A stretch of 64,000 nt of DNA from Aurantiochytrium sp. KH105 (taxonomy: Eukaryota; Sar; Bigyra; Thraustochytrida; Thraustochytriidae), in assembly GCA_003116975.1 (NCBI GenBank), contig BGKB01000083.1:6603-70602 (forward strand), written 5' to 3'. The position numbers and the translations under genes are program-made. The number at the start of each line of letters is the position of its first letter. The first letter of the stretch is position 1. Below are positions 42,532-52,535 of this stretch, piece by piece. Under the pieces are notes generated by a model. That model saw only the letters and a list, made by a program, of their open reading frames with translations. It had not been told where the DNA came from and did no database searches.

Positions 42532-43833
42532 ATGTTCTCCAGCGGCGCCGCTGTGCAGAGCGTGAGCGCTGACAAGCCGTGCAGGTGCGTCGAGGCCCTG
42601 CCCACGGCGGCCTCTGCCACGCTCGACGGGGGAGACTCACTAGGAGCCGGCGCCGATGCAGCGCTCGATGACTTCGACGAGGTTCACGCCGACAAGCACC
42701 TCTTCCTTGCTGGCACGCAGCGACTAGGCGCCGAAGAGGATGCCGGTGATGCCAATGAAATTGTGCTTTTTGAATACCTCGAGGCAGGCAACAAACTAGA
42801 AACGCGCGCGCGCATGAAACATCCTGGCGAGGTTTGGCAGCTCGCGCCTCATGCAACAAGGAGAGATCTCCTCCTCACAATCGCAGGGACAGGAGTTGAA
42901 CGCCAAGGAATGCTCTTTCGCTTCGACGCTGACGCAGGCTCACTCAACGAGCTGGCGCGCGTCCCCACTACGACTGACCACACGCTGCGCAAGCTTCTCT
43001 GGCACCCACCAGAAACCTCGGCTGCAGGTTCGCTTGGCGGCGAAGACTTCGAAGATGACCACGAGCTTTCGGAGAGGTTCTTGGCTGTTCATGACGGCCT
43101 CGTCCGTCTTTGGGACGTCGAGCAAAGTCTCACGCAAATGGACGACATTGGCACCTGTTCGCTCCCATCGCCTCGATCGCTTGGCGCAGCTTGTTGGGAT
43201 CCCCACCATATTCATGAGGTCTCCGTGGGTTCGGGCGACAAGGTCGTTGGGATCGACCTTCGCTCCATGGAAATCACGCGCCGCATTGACGGCGCGCACA
43301 AGCTTGGTGTTCGCGACCTCGACTATAACCCCAACAAGCCATATCACCTCGTCACGGGTGGTGAGGATCGGCGCGTCAAGTTCTGGGATGTGCGCAAGCC
43401 CGACCAGCCGCTCAAGGTCATTCTGGCACACGATCACTGGGTCGGCGCCGTACGCTACAACCGCTTCCACGACCAGCTTGTCCTGTCCGCAGGTACTGAT
43501 AGCCATGTTTCTCTTTGGCGCCTCTCCTCGATTTCCTCTGCACCACTCCTGGGACTCGACGACGATGACGACGACGCTAGTGACGTCGGCAACGATAGCG
43601 ACGATCCAGATGACCGAGATACTGACGCGCATAGCAAAGGTGGCGCCTCAACGGCCGCAAGCACGAGTGAGACCGCTGACGGCCTGGTCAAGTCCTATGA
43701 AGACCATGCCGACAGCGTCTACAGCGTGGCTTGGAGCGCCGCCGAGGCTTGGGTCTTTGCCTCGCTTTCCATTGATGGCAAACTTGTCGTCAATCACGTT
43801 CCGTCGGCGGAAAAGTACAAGATTCTGCTATAG
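42532..43833 (+). CDS. EIPR1: EARP/GARP-interacting WD40 protein EIPR1 (TSSC1)
   Basis: The 433-residue WD40 protein closely follows animal EIPR1: GVRDLDYNPNKPYHLVTGGE, then RVKFWDVRKPDQPLKVI, HDHWVGAVRYNRFHDQLVLS, and an ending (SYEDHADSVYSVAWSAAEAW, then FASLSIDGKLVVNHVP, KYKILL) that matches the human C-terminus almost motif for motif. The human protein partners the EARP and GARP tethering complexes in endosome recycling and dense-core vesicle formation. An acidic loop (LDDDDDDASDVGNDSDD) sits where the animal protein also has one. The start is the only sensible Met, after a CA-rich leader. It runs in the same direction as the CobW gene, 258 bases after it. Confidence 0.93.
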   Translation: MFSSGAAVQSVSADKPCRCVEALPTAASATLDGGDSLGAGADAALDDFDEVHADKHLFLAGTQRLGAEEDAGDANEIVLFEYLEAGNKLETRARMKHPGEVWQLAPHATRRDLLLTIAGTGVERQGMLFRFDADAGSLNELARVPTTTDHTLRKLLWHPPETSAAGSLGGEDFEDDHELSERFLAVHDGLVRLWDVEQSLTQMDDIGTCSLPSPRSLGAACWDPHHIHEVSVGSGDKVVGIDLRSMEITRRIDGAHKLGVRDLDYNPNKPYHLVTGGEDRRVKFWDVRKPDQPLKVILAHDHWVGAVRYNRFHDQLVLSAGTDSHVSLWRLSSISSAPLLGLDDDDDDASDVGNDSDDPDDRDTDAHSKGGASTAASTSETADGLVKSYEDHADSVYSVAWSAAEAWVFASLSIDGKLVVNHVPSAEKYKILL

Positions 43834-44163
43834 ACATGTTTGCGGACTGACGGGGCAATTTAGTCAACAGGGATGAAATGGGACGGGATGACAAGGCAAT
43901 CCGTTCCAAGTCTTGCGTTATGTTGATTGTACTTACTTGCTTGGGAGAGCGACTATGAAGTTTCTAGCTGATCGTTATACTTTTACAAAATGTTGCTGCA
44001 CTCACCACATTGTTTTTGTGACAAGAGAAAAAAGAGTCTGTCTGCGCGTGTTTGCGAGCACATCATAATACGTCCAGGTTTCGCATGGACACAGGTATAT
44101 CGTGCGTCATCGCACTAAACGTTTTTCCAAAAGCGAAATTCTACGCGTATACGGCAATTGCTC
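43834..44163. other. Convergent 3' region
   Basis: AT-richer 3' flanks of the EIPR1 and CWC22 genes. No gene or ordered repeat is seen. Confidence 0.6.
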
Positions 44164-46776
44164 TCACTCGCGGCGTCTACGCTTGTGGCGCGGCTCTGCC
44201 ATGGATCGCGACGAATCTGAGGAAGAACTGCTTCTCGAACTGCTGCTGCCACTGTTGTCACTGCTCTCGCTGTCTGAACGACGACGGCGACGATGATGAC
44301 GACGACGGCGCGAGCCTGTACGGCTGCCGCCGCTGCTGCTGCTCTCACTGCCACTGCCACTGCTGCTGCCACTGCTGCTGCCACTGCTGCTGCTACTGCT
44401 ACTGCGCGAAGACCCAGAGTCGCTATCCGAAGAGGAGGAGCTCGAGCCATCGTCTTCTTCATCGCGGGCTCGGCGTGCCGCCAGTTCGGCTGCGCGCCGA
44501 GCCTCCAGCAGACGAGGCGCATTCTTGTAGTAAGCACGCATATTGTCGGTGAGAGGACCGAGCCCACTCTTGGTGAAAAAGGTGATGCTGAAAGCAGTGT
44601 CAGCGAGATTGTCTCCCATGGGAAACATAAAGCGAAAGATGTGCTCCATTTCAGGGTTCAAGAAACGGTCACGCAACTTGTCCATGCCCAGCTCCTGAGC
44701 CATTTCAACGCACAAATGCTTGACAAAGATGCGTTTCGTGGGGTTCGAGGCCGCTTCCGTCATGTGCACCGCCTCAAAGACCGTCCAGGGCATTGCATCA
44801 TTGCTCAAGAGATGAGCAAAAAGGGAGGCAACGTTTCGCATCTGATTTGTCTCCAATCGATGGATAGTATCATACTGTGTCTTGAAGGCATCCATGAAAC
44901 ACTCTTGATACACGCGGGACATTCTGCAAAAACGTTGCGCAATTAGCGCGTGGTACCGATTAAAGGTCTTCTCTTGAGAGCAGCACTCAATGATCATATT
45001 CACCAGTTCGGACTCAAGACCCACGGGAATCCGAAGTTTAATGAGTTTGTGGGCCGCCTCCTCAAAGGTCAGCGAAGACATAATGGTGAGATAAATATTC
45101 CTTCGCAACGCCACCAATTCAGACTCGGAGAGATCCTTGATTTCCTCGGCAGCCTTTTCCTTTCCATGATTCGCGGCCTCTTCCGCGCCGCCGGTATCCG
45201 TAATTGCAGCATTTTTCCCATGACCGCGACCGCCGTGCGTGCTGGTGCTGCGTCCGCTTCCACCGCTGCTACTGCCGCTACTGCTGCTGCTGCTGTCGCT
45301 GTCATCGCCGCTGCCACCACTCTCCTCCGTGTCGGATTCGCTTCCACTCGAAGAACCGGTACTCGAGCTTGAGCTGCTCTCGACGCCTCCCAAAATCTCC
45401 TTTTGGATCGATCTCCACATGAGCTCCGATTGGCGGAACTTGCGGTCCACTGAAAACGTATCGAGTCTTTCTAGCGGGTCGAGCTCGTCGTCAAGGCCAA
45501 TTTCGTGCACGATGCGATCCGAGTCCTCCACAAGGTCCAGGTTCGGTTTGATGATGGCGGGAAAATCGGCAAAGTCATTCTTCCGGATCTTAAACAGGTC
45601 CTCAATCATGTACTGCACACGTTCCGAGACGATACCTTCCTGCAAAAGCGTTCGAAGCTGCTCAAAGATCATGTGCAGGCCATTTGGCACGGACTCGCTA
45701 AGATGCTGTCCAATCTGCTTTGTAAACTCGACGGCAACTTCCACCGAGTCGTCCGTTGGCCGGGCCAAGAGCAGGTGAATTACTTCGAGCGCCAAGAGAT
45801 CATGTGCCACTTGTTGGTTCACAAGGTGGGCAATGAATCGGACAAGCGCCGTGGACTCGGGCTTGTTGCGTTTCTGGAATGCCCGACGAAAGCTCACCAC
45901 AACTCGCGTTACGAGGAGATCGCCCACCTCGGGAAGCTTGGTATTAATGACAGCCGCAACGGCCGCGTATACGGGCGTATATCCGACAGAAGCCAGCTGG
46001 GCCTTCATGAGCGCGCGCACGAGCAGACCTTTGCCACGCACAAGATTGTACTCGAAAAAGGCGGGAAGAAGTCCTTGAATATTGTTTTGGGTCACGCGGT
46101 TTACCAGGCCATTCAAACCTTTCAAAAGGCTTAGCCACGTGAGCTGCTGCCGCTCCTCGGTGGTGCGCTGAATCTTCGCGCGGGCCATCGCACGCTCGAG
46201 CTCCTTTCTCCGTTGTGGTGGCATGTAAATGCCGAGCTGGTGTTTACGGTATGAGAGAGTCACGCGTTTGGACCAATGTTTGGGAATTCCCCGCCAGCTT
46301 TCGCGCCCACTGCTACGACCGCTGCCGTAACTCTTGCTCCGGCTCCGGCTCGGGCTGCGAGGCGGCCGAGACTGGCCCTTGCCTGATGGTGGTCCACGCA
46401 ATTCACTTCGGTCGCGTGGTCGCTCGCGTGAAGCTTGGCTGCCGCTTCGGTCCCGGTTTGATGAAGTGGCGACGGCGGCGACGGCGACGGCGGCGGTGGC
46501 GGCGCCTTCTGGTGCAGGCTTTTCAGCTTCGCGAGGAGATTGCTCCTTGGCAACGTGATCACTGTTTCGCTCAGCCTCTTCGTCAACGTGAATCTTGTTT
46601 TCTTTTTTTTCCTCAAGGTTCTTGGGGCGAGACGAAGGTGCGGATGATGACGATGACGATGACGACGACGACGAAGAAGAAGCAGCCGAGGCGGCACTCT
46701 TCGCACTCGCCCGTGTTGCTGAGGATGCGTCCGAGGCTGCCGAAGACTCGGAGTCCGAGCGTGCGCGCTTCGACAT
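44164..46776 (-). CDS. CWC22: Pre-mRNA-splicing factor CWC22
   Basis: The 870-residue protein is a spliceosome component that brings eIF4A3 to RNA to build exon-junction complexes. The N-terminus is Ser/Ala-rich with an RS-like stretch. The conserved core starts near residue 172 (SYRKHQLGIYMPPQRRKELE). It holds an MIF4G domain at about 205-390 (WLSLLKGLNGLVNRVTQNNI), an acidic Ser-rich linker, and an MA3 domain at about 549-732 (ALRRNIYLTIMSSLTFEEAA, FAHLLSNDAMPWTVFEAVHM). The tail from about 745 is a long Ser/Arg/His-rich region encoded by CTG/CTC-like repeats on the plus strand. The start at 46776 is the first Met. Conservation of the core leaves little doubt. Another splicing protein, SmB, lies 6.5 kb away. 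Confidence 0.94.
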   Translation of the reverse strand: MSKRARSDSESSAASDASSATRASAKSAASAASSSSSSSSSSSSSAPSSRPKNLEEKKENKIHVDEEAERNSDHVAKEQSPREAEKPAPEGAATAAVAVAAVATSSNRDRSGSQASRERPRDRSELRGPPSGKGQSRPPRSPSRSRSKSYGSGRSSGRESWRGIPKHWSKRVTLSYRKHQLGIYMPPQRRKELERAMARAKIQRTTEERQQLTWLSLLKGLNGLVNRVTQNNIQGLLPAFFEYNLVRGKGLLVRALMKAQLASVGYTPVYAAVAAVINTKLPEVGDLLVTRVVVSFRRAFQKRNKPESTALVRFIAHLVNQQVAHDLLALEVIHLLLARPTDDSVEVAVEFTKQIGQHLSESVPNGLHMIFEQLRTLLQEGIVSERVQYMIEDLFKIRKNDFADFPAIIKPNLDLVEDSDRIVHEIGLDDELDPLERLDTFSVDRKFRQSELMWRSIQKEILGGVESSSSSSTGSSSGSESDTEESGGSGDDSDSSSSSSGSSSGGSGRSTSTHGGRGHGKNAAITDTGGAEEAANHGKEKAAEEIKDLSESELVALRRNIYLTIMSSLTFEEAAHKLIKLRIPVGLESELVNMIIECCSQEKTFNRYHALIAQRFCRMSRVYQECFMDAFKTQYDTIHRLETNQMRNVASLFAHLLSNDAMPWTVFEAVHMTEAASNPTKRIFVKHLCVEMAQELGMDKLRDRFLNPEMEHIFRFMFPMGDNLADTAFSITFFTKSGLGPLTDNMRAYYKNAPRLLEARRAAELAARRARDEEDDGSSSSSSDSDSGSSRSSSSSSSGSSSGSSSGSGSESSSSGGSRTGSRRRRHHRRRRRSDSESSDNSGSSSSRSSSSSDSSRSMAEPRHKRRRRE

Positions 46777-48157
46777 GGTGCTATCTACTCGCGCCTACAC
46801 GCAATTGCGTGCGCGAGCGCGAGCACAAGCGCGCGAGAGTGCCAACCAGCTAGCAGGCTTGGCACGCCTGGCTGGTTTTCTTTCGCGTTACCTGGCCGAG
46901 ATCGTCCGTCGTCAGAGCTTGTGTATGCGCCCGCGCGGGTCTAGTCTGCGTCGCTCTTTCTTCGCTCGCTCGAAGGGTTCCCACGCCGTGGGCCCCGACG
47001 CGCCGCGCGCAGGACGCCTCCGAGTCGTCCTGCGGCCAAGATGATCTGTTTGTTTCTCTTGTTTCTTCAGTCGCGTTTCGGTGGTCTCTTGTTTCGCGTA
47101 GCACCATCCTAAGACTTGCTATACCAGGCCCCATTAGACCTTGGCGAGCCTTTTGGGGAGCAAAGAACAACAAGAGCAATGCTGTCCGAGTCCGAGTCTG
47201 TCTGGCAGAAAGTGCAGCACAAGCTTCTCTCTCTTGAAGAAAGAGAGGTATGGAGTATAGGCGTACTACCCTTGCGAGAACAAGAAGGTTCGCGTGGAAC
47301 GTACGCCCAAACAGCCTGACTGGCATGGCAGGCTCCTTCTTTGCGAAGAAGAAGGAGAAGCAAGAACTCAAGGTGGAGAATGCTCCTCCCAAAACAATTC
47401 AAGCATTGCAACGACGCATTGCCCAACAGAAAAGATTCAAGTATACACATTTCATTATTTGAGAATTTCTCCTGCCTGCCACTGCTGCTGCTCACAGTCA
47501 GTCTCACGAGGCTTTGGTCGTTCTTGCTGATCAATTTGGCATAGCCTACCACCCACACAAAGTCTACGATCCGTGTCATTACCAAAGAAAATCACAGCCC
47601 TCTGGCCTCTCTCTCTCCACCTTCCCCCTTACTTCTCCACCATTTCCCCCCGCCCCCCAGCACTTTTCCCCTTTCGCCGCCATGTCCATCCTTGCTCCAT
47701 TTCCAGAGCCTTCTTCGCTCTCGCTCTCCGAGTCGCTCGCCCCTTCCGCCAGTCACATTTCGAGGCGACGGTTGCTCCGTTTCTCCTTCTTCTTCGTCTT
47801 CTTCTTCTTCGTCGTCTTCTTCTTCTTCTTCTTCGTCTTCCCTTCCTGTCCCTCTTGGCCCCCGCGGTTTTTATCCCCGCGGGCCCGGCGGGTTTTCGCC
47901 CCGCGCGCACACCTCCGTGCGCCATGCGCCGTGCCCGCCGCGGGTCTCCGCTGCGTAACCCCTAGGGTTAGGTTTTCTCAGCGGAGCCGGGGTGGCAAGC
48001 AGCGCTTGGTGGGTGGCGGGCGGCGCGGGGGGCAGGGCGGGAGACCTGGCGCGCCTCCTTGGCGCCATTGAGCGCGGCGGAGAGGGCGAAAGGCCAATCA
48101 CCGATTGAGACACACGAGCGCCAGGAGTCTGTCTCGCGCTTCGCCTCGCCAGGGAAG
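46777..48157. other. Divergent intergenic region, CWC22 and RPL26
   Basis: Upstream regions of two divergent genes. It holds a TTC repeat at about 47785-47845, a telomere-like palindromic motif at 47956-47972 and GC-rich sequence just before RPL26. Short frames only, no gene. Confidence 0.55.
47956..47972 (+). promoter_or_regulatory. Telobox-like motif upstream of RPL26
   Basis: TAACCCCTAGGGTTAGG contains the palindrome CCCTAGGG and lies 185 bases before the RPL26 start. Telobox motifs are common near ribosomal protein genes in plants and fungi. Function here is inferred. Confidence 0.35.
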
Positions 48158-48925
48158 ATGAAGTTCTCGGTACGTGCGCGAGGGCGCGCCTGCCGCCGCT
48201 GCCCGCCGCCCTGCCCGTCGCGCTCGCGTCGCGTCGCCCCCGCCCCGCGCACGGAGCGCCTGGTGGAGCGCATCATGTCGCGGCGAGATGACGAGGAATG
48301 ACTGGCACCTGGCCAGCCAGCCAGCCAGCCCGCCCGCCCGCCCGCCCGCCCGGGCGCGCGACGGGAAGGCGACGGGCGTGCTGCGCAAGAGAATTGCGCG
48401 GCATAAGAGGGGTAATGACGACGATGAAATCAACGGAATGACTGACGGAATGGAACGCTTTACCGACGTGCTTGTTTTCTACTCTTCGCTGTCGCACGCG
48501 AAAAACCCTACGTAACACAGCCCTTTGTTTCGTCCTCGCGGAGGAAGAACCGCAAGGCCCACTTCGGTGCGGACTCCAACCGCCGCCAGAAGCTCATGAG
48601 CTCCCCGCTCTCCAAGGAGCTCCAGCAGCAGCACAAGGTCCGCGCCATGCCGGTCCGCAAGGATGACGAGGTCGTCATTGCCCGCGGCAAGTTCAAGCTC
48701 GTCGAGGGCAAGGTTGTCTCGTGCTTCCGCAAGAAGTTCGTCCTCCACATTGAGGGCGCCAAGATCACCAAGCAGAACGAGCAGCCCGTCTTCGTCGGCA
48801 TCCACCCCTCGAACGTCATCATTAAGCGCTTGAAAATGGACAAGGACCGCAAGGCCACCCTCGAGCGCAAGGCCCGGGGCGCCCAGAAGAAGGTGAGCAG
48901 CGGTGATATTAGCCAGATGGACTAA
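48158..48925 (+). CDS. RPL26: Ribosomal protein L26 (uL24), two exons
   Basis: The spliced product has 138 residues and is a large-subunit protein near the exit tunnel. Exon 1 (48158-48169) encodes only MKFS. Exon 2 (48521-48925) begins [15 protein letters not shown], so the joined start MKFSPFVSS matches the human MKFNPFVTS in register. Further matches are [55 protein letters not shown] and [11 protein letters not shown]. This is the clearest spliced gene in the window. The protein is slightly shorter than the human 145 residues, with a different tail (SSGDISQMD). A convergent gene of unknown function ends 170 bases further on. Confidence 0.95.
48170..48520 (+). other. Intron of RPL26
   Basis: A 351-base phase-0 intron with GTACGT at the donor and ACACAG at the acceptor. 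It contains a GCCC repeat near 48330-48352. AAACCCTA just before the acceptor is another telobox-like string. Confidence 0.93.
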
Positions 48926-49097
48926 GGGATTCTCTCGGCTGCCTGCGTGAGCGGGCGAGCGCCCGTTCATGCAACTCCTGTGCATTCCCTTCCAACTTTT
49001 ATCGACTACCCGCAATCAGCTTATTCGCAGATCCTGGTTTTCTGACCATTCGTTTCTCGTTTCTCGTTTTTTACTGCTACATGCTGCTCCATCGCGA

Positions 49098-49790
49098 TCA
49101 GCTCTTGAACACCTTGTCGCACCGTCCTGGCCTGTGCGAAAGCTTGTGCGCAAACTTTTGCGGCAATGTAGATCGCAGCACGCAATGCGAATCGAGCCAT
49201 TCGCGACTGTGTGCGCGAAGATCTCGCGCCAGCTGGAACTCGCCCTGTGCACAGCAGCAACGCGGACAGGCGCGACCTAGGAACCAGCGTTTCATTTCGG
49301 CTCTTGGGTCCACGCAGACTTGGGCCAGAGCCACGCCTTGTCCTTGCACAATCGCCTTGAGCGGGCTACTTCCCGTCACTGCGCAGACCACGCTTCCGTC
49401 TGGCTTTTCCACGCGCGTCGCGAGCACTTCGTATGGTGTCTCGTTTTCGCAAACATCGCACGTGCGAAGCCACGCGTATGCGCACAAGAAGAATTCGTCG
49501 CGTTTGCGCTCCACGGCAACGCGAGAGTCTTCAGAGCGCGCGTCGGGCAACGCCTGCACCGACACGTATTTTGCAGCGCTCTTGCCGAGCATCGCCGCAG
49601 TTCCAGACATCTTGCGCTTGTTTTCGAGGACCACCGCTTCTTTCTTTTTGCCTTCTTCTTCGTCTTCGCGGTCGCCGTTGTCGTCATCCCCTTCGGAGTC
49701 CGTTTCCCAGCCCGTCTCCGTCTCGGCGACCTTGGCCAAATTGACCTTGTCCAGGGCACGGTCGAGGCGGGTTTTGCTTTGGCGCATCAT
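49098..49790 (-). CDS. Unrecognised protein with Cys pairs
   Basis: The 230-residue product has an acidic, Lys-containing first third (SEGDDDNGDREDEEEGKKKE) and then a globular-looking part with CDVC, VCAVTGSS, ARACPRCCC and a His/Cys-containing end. The arrangement of Cys pairs could bind zinc. No family is recognised. It is convergent with RPL26 and has composition and codon use like its neighbours, which supports translation. A chance frame cannot be excluded, mainly because no homology is known to me. Confidence 0.5.
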   Translation of the reverse strand: MMRQSKTRLDRALDKVNLAKVAETETGWETDSEGDDDNGDREDEEEGKKKEAVVLENKRKMSGTAAMLGKSAAKYVSVQALPDARSEDSRVAVERKRDEFFLCAYAWLRTCDVCENETPYEVLATRVEKPDGSVVCAVTGSSPLKAIVQGQGVALAQVCVDPRAEMKRWFLGRACPRCCCAQGEFQLARDLRAHSREWLDSHCVLRSTLPQKFAHKLSHRPGRCDKVFKS

Positions 49791-50364
49791 CCTCCTTTCT
49801 TCTTGTGGACGGTGTCCTCGACCTTGTTGTGCTCAAGCGCGCGCCTCGCTTACTCAACCTGCTTCTTCCTTTCCGTAGGACTCCTCCACTTCTTCTTCGA
49901 TACCACTTTACTTTACTTCTTTGGATCACGTCAACGAGCACCTGCGTCACGTCATGCAGGCCGTTTTGCTCACCCGCCTTTCTCGTCGTCCTTGTGAAAC
50001 AACATTCCCCCAAAATTTAAGAAAAGAAAGTCCCCGCTTGCTGCTGCTGCTGCTGCCGCTGCTTGATGCATCCATCCTTTTGCTTGCATTTGTGCGTTGT
50101 ACGGTATCGTGCCTTGTACCGTACGATAAGACCTTTTTCCTTACTCTGGTACGCAATCAACAATATCGTACTCGCTCTCTCTCTCTCTCCCTTTGTCTCT
50201 TTTCGGCCTTGTTGGGCGTGCGTCCGTCGGCCACAAGTCTGCGACTCCGACGACACGAGTCTCTCGCGCTTTCTCAAGTTTTTCGCCGGCAGCGACCAGG
50301 CGGCCCTGCGTCGAAGCCCTTGGTTCTGAGCCGAGGCAAGCTGCTGGCCTTCTGCTCCCGCTCG

Positions 50365-50368
50365 CTTG

Positions 50369-50402
<34 letters not shown>

Positions 50403-50403
50403 T
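50365..50403 (+). repeat. TGCC tetramer repeat
   Basis: About ten CTGC/TGCC units in the leader region of the GYSWE gene. Confidence 0.9.
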
Positions 50404-50483
50404 GCGCCAAGCCCAGCGACGACACCCCGGGCACGTGCACGTGCGACACTCTGGCCGGCCTGCAGTCCACATTTCCGACGCGT

Positions 50484-50520
50484 GCTCGCTCGCTCGCTCG
50501 CTCGCTCGCTCGTTCGTTCG
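50484..50520 (+). repeat. CGCT tetramer repeat
   Basis: About nine units, the last two changed to CGTT. Confidence 0.9.
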
Positions 50521-50834
50521 CGGGCGAAGCTGCTTTCGCGCCTGTGCGCGCAAAAGCGCAAGCTCGCTCGCTCGCACGCACAAGCGCAAGCTCGCTCGCA
50601 CAAGCGCAAGCGCACGCACGCACAAGCGCTCGCGCGCAAGCTCGCACTCAAGGGCGCGCGCAGAGCTGCAAAAACCATCCGCGGTCCCACCAGGCGACCG
50701 ACTGCGAGCGACACGACCAACCGACCGGACGATCGCCCGCACGCAGACGCCGACGACCGCGACGGAGAGGCCCGGGACGAGGCCTATCTTGCTGGTGGAG
50801 ACGCTAGCGCTCGCGGCGAAGTGAGGAGGCAAGC

Positions 50835-52535
50835 ATGGGCATCTTCACACGAGGCGGCACCGCGCCCCGACCTCCGCGCAAGCCGAGCAAGTACAAGGGG
50901 TACAACCACGAGGCCGAAGACCACGACGACGAGGAGGGTCTGCCAGAATGGTTTGATGAAAATGATGGAGCTCCTCCTGTGCCGCCACGCTGGTCTCGCG
51001 GCGAGCAAGAACCCCGAACGCGGAGAATGGTCCGTAAAAGCATGGGCAAAACCCATAGGCGTGACGAGCTCTTGACGCAGAACTCGTCCAGCTTTCGCGA
51101 GCGACAGGTACCTGCTCGTGCTGCAACATCGGGACCAGGATATAGCTGGGAGACTGGCGGGGGTGGAGGCGGAGCCGGAGGTGGAGGGTCGTTCTATGAT
51201 GACGTCGATGCATCTGCTGGTGCCGATGACTTTGACGACGATGATGGCGATGACGACTACAGCGCCCCACCACCTACTCGTACGCAGCGTGGCGGTGGTG
51301 GTGGTGGCGGAGGTGGAGGAGGTTATAGCTGGGAGACCTCCGGCGCATCGAGCAGTGGCGGTGGCAGTGGCGGTGGCGGTGGCGGTGGCTACAGCTGGGA
51401 GACATCAGCGCCCACTCGAGCCCCCACTTCAGCTCCTGGGGGCTACAGCTGGGAAAACTCGGCGCCCGATCGACAAGACCCCACCCCGGCCTCGAACGAG
51501 GGCACCTCCACCGGGTACAGCTGGGAACAAAGTGGACGTACAGGCGGGGGCATTGTTCGCGCTCCCGAAACTGCAAAACCCTCGGCGGCTCCCGCAGCCT
51601 GGACACTCGCACGGCGCTCCAAAAATAGAGGCGGCGCGGGCGCGGGCGCGGGCGCGGGCGCAAGCGCAGCCGCTGGAGGCAGCCGTACAGGAGGAGACGG
51701 CTGGCGTAATCATGGCAATGGTTGGCGTCACGGAGAAAAGCCCAAAGCCGACGCGCACTGGAGGCAAGAGGCAGCCTCCGAGGACGACGACGACAACCAT
51801 GATGAGGGCGCCCCCACTACCACAGGTGGCTACAGCTGGGAAACAAATGGCGCTGCAGGTGGCGCGAGCGCCAGTGCCGGGGGCTACAGCTGGGAGACCT
51901 CCGGTGCTGATGTGGCCGATCGAGGCGGCTACAGCTGGGAGGAACCTGCCAAACGGAGGTCAAGTCGCGGCGCTGCGCTCCTCAAGCGCCTTAGTGGGCG
52001 TCTTAGCGGTTCACGTGGCGCAATGGCGGCGAGTCCTGGCTCCGGCAGCGACATGGAGACCTACGCCCAAGGTGCGGGCTGCTACCTGATCTTCGAGACC
52101 AACAGTAATGGCGTTCTCTATGCGCAATGGTCCTCGGATGGATCTGCGCCCGCCAATGCCTGGGCTTACTTTCGCCCTCAGAAAAAGGTACCTGCTTACA
52201 AGTACACGCAGAACAAAGGTCGCATGGACATTCTCAAGATCAGCGGAGATAAGAAGAAGATCTATGACGGCGTCGCGCAATTCATCAAGGACGCGGTCAC
52301 CTACCGCGCTACCTTCGTCCCGCTCGACCACAGCGAGATCAAGTTTGATATGTACGGCCTCACCTACGAACTGACCGTCTTTCCGTTCAATCTCGGCCAG
52401 GAGTATTCTACCAATCGTCTCGAAGCCGTCGCGGTCGTTCCGCACTCCAGTCTCGCCTATGAGGGCATCACGAAGACCAGTCGCGGTTATTTCCTCTCTA
52501 CGGGCAACAAGGCTGGTGCCTCGTCTGCCATGTGA
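50835..52535 (+). CDS. Unrecognised protein with eight GYSWE motifs
   Basis: The 566-residue protein starts with a basic then acidic region (KPSKYKGYNHEAEDHDDEE) containing LPEWF and PPVPPRW. Between about residues 95 and 375 it carries eight copies of a five-residue motif, GYSWE (the first preceded by PG, most of the others by GG), usually followed by T, N or Q and then S or G, in Gly-, Ser- and Asp-rich linkers. The last 160 residues (from about 407, METYAQGAGCYLIFETN) form a compact alpha/beta domain with no Gly runs, including DGVAQFIKDAVTYRATFVPL and YGLTYELTVFPFNLGQ. I know no family with this layout. The repeats look like short docking motifs for a partner, which is inference. There is no signal peptide or membrane segment. 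The start is the first Met after a GAGG-rich leader. Confidence 0.8.
   Translation: MGIFTRGGTAPRPPRKPSKYKGYNHEAEDHDDEEGLPEWFDENDGAPPVPPRWSRGEQEPRTRRMVRKSMGKTHRRDELLTQNSSSFRERQVPARAATSGPGYSWETGGGGGGAGGGGSFYDDVDASAGADDFDDDDGDDDYSAPPPTRTQRGGGGGGGGGGGYSWETSGASSSGGGSGGGGGGGYSWETSAPTRAPTSAPGGYSWENSAPDRQDPTPASNEGTSTGYSWEQSGRTGGGIVRAPETAKPSAAPAAWTLARRSKNRGGAGAGAGAGASAAAGGSRTGGDGWRNHGNGWRHGEKPKADAHWRQEAASEDDDDNHDEGAPTTTGGYSWETNGAAGGASASAGGYSWETSGADVADRGGYSWEEPAKRRSSRGAALLKRLSGRLSGSRGAMAASPGSGSDMETYAQGAGCYLIFETNSNGVLYAQWSSDGSAPANAWAYFRPQKKVPAYKYTQNKGRMDILKISGDKKKIYDGVAQFIKDAVTYRATFVPLDHSEIKFDMYGLTYELTVFPFNLGQEYSTNRLEAVAVVPHSSLAYEGITKTSRGYFLSTGNKAGASSAM

Larger units (their letters stand above)
49791..50834. 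other. Intergenic and leader region
   Basis: Upstream regions of the unknown gene at 49098-49790 and of the GYSWE gene. It contains a TGCC repeat at 50365-50403, a CGCT repeat at 50484-50520 and AAGCGCA-type repeats to about 50640. Open frames of up to about 270 codons exist on both strands but are repeat-driven. No separate gene. Confidence 0.5.
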
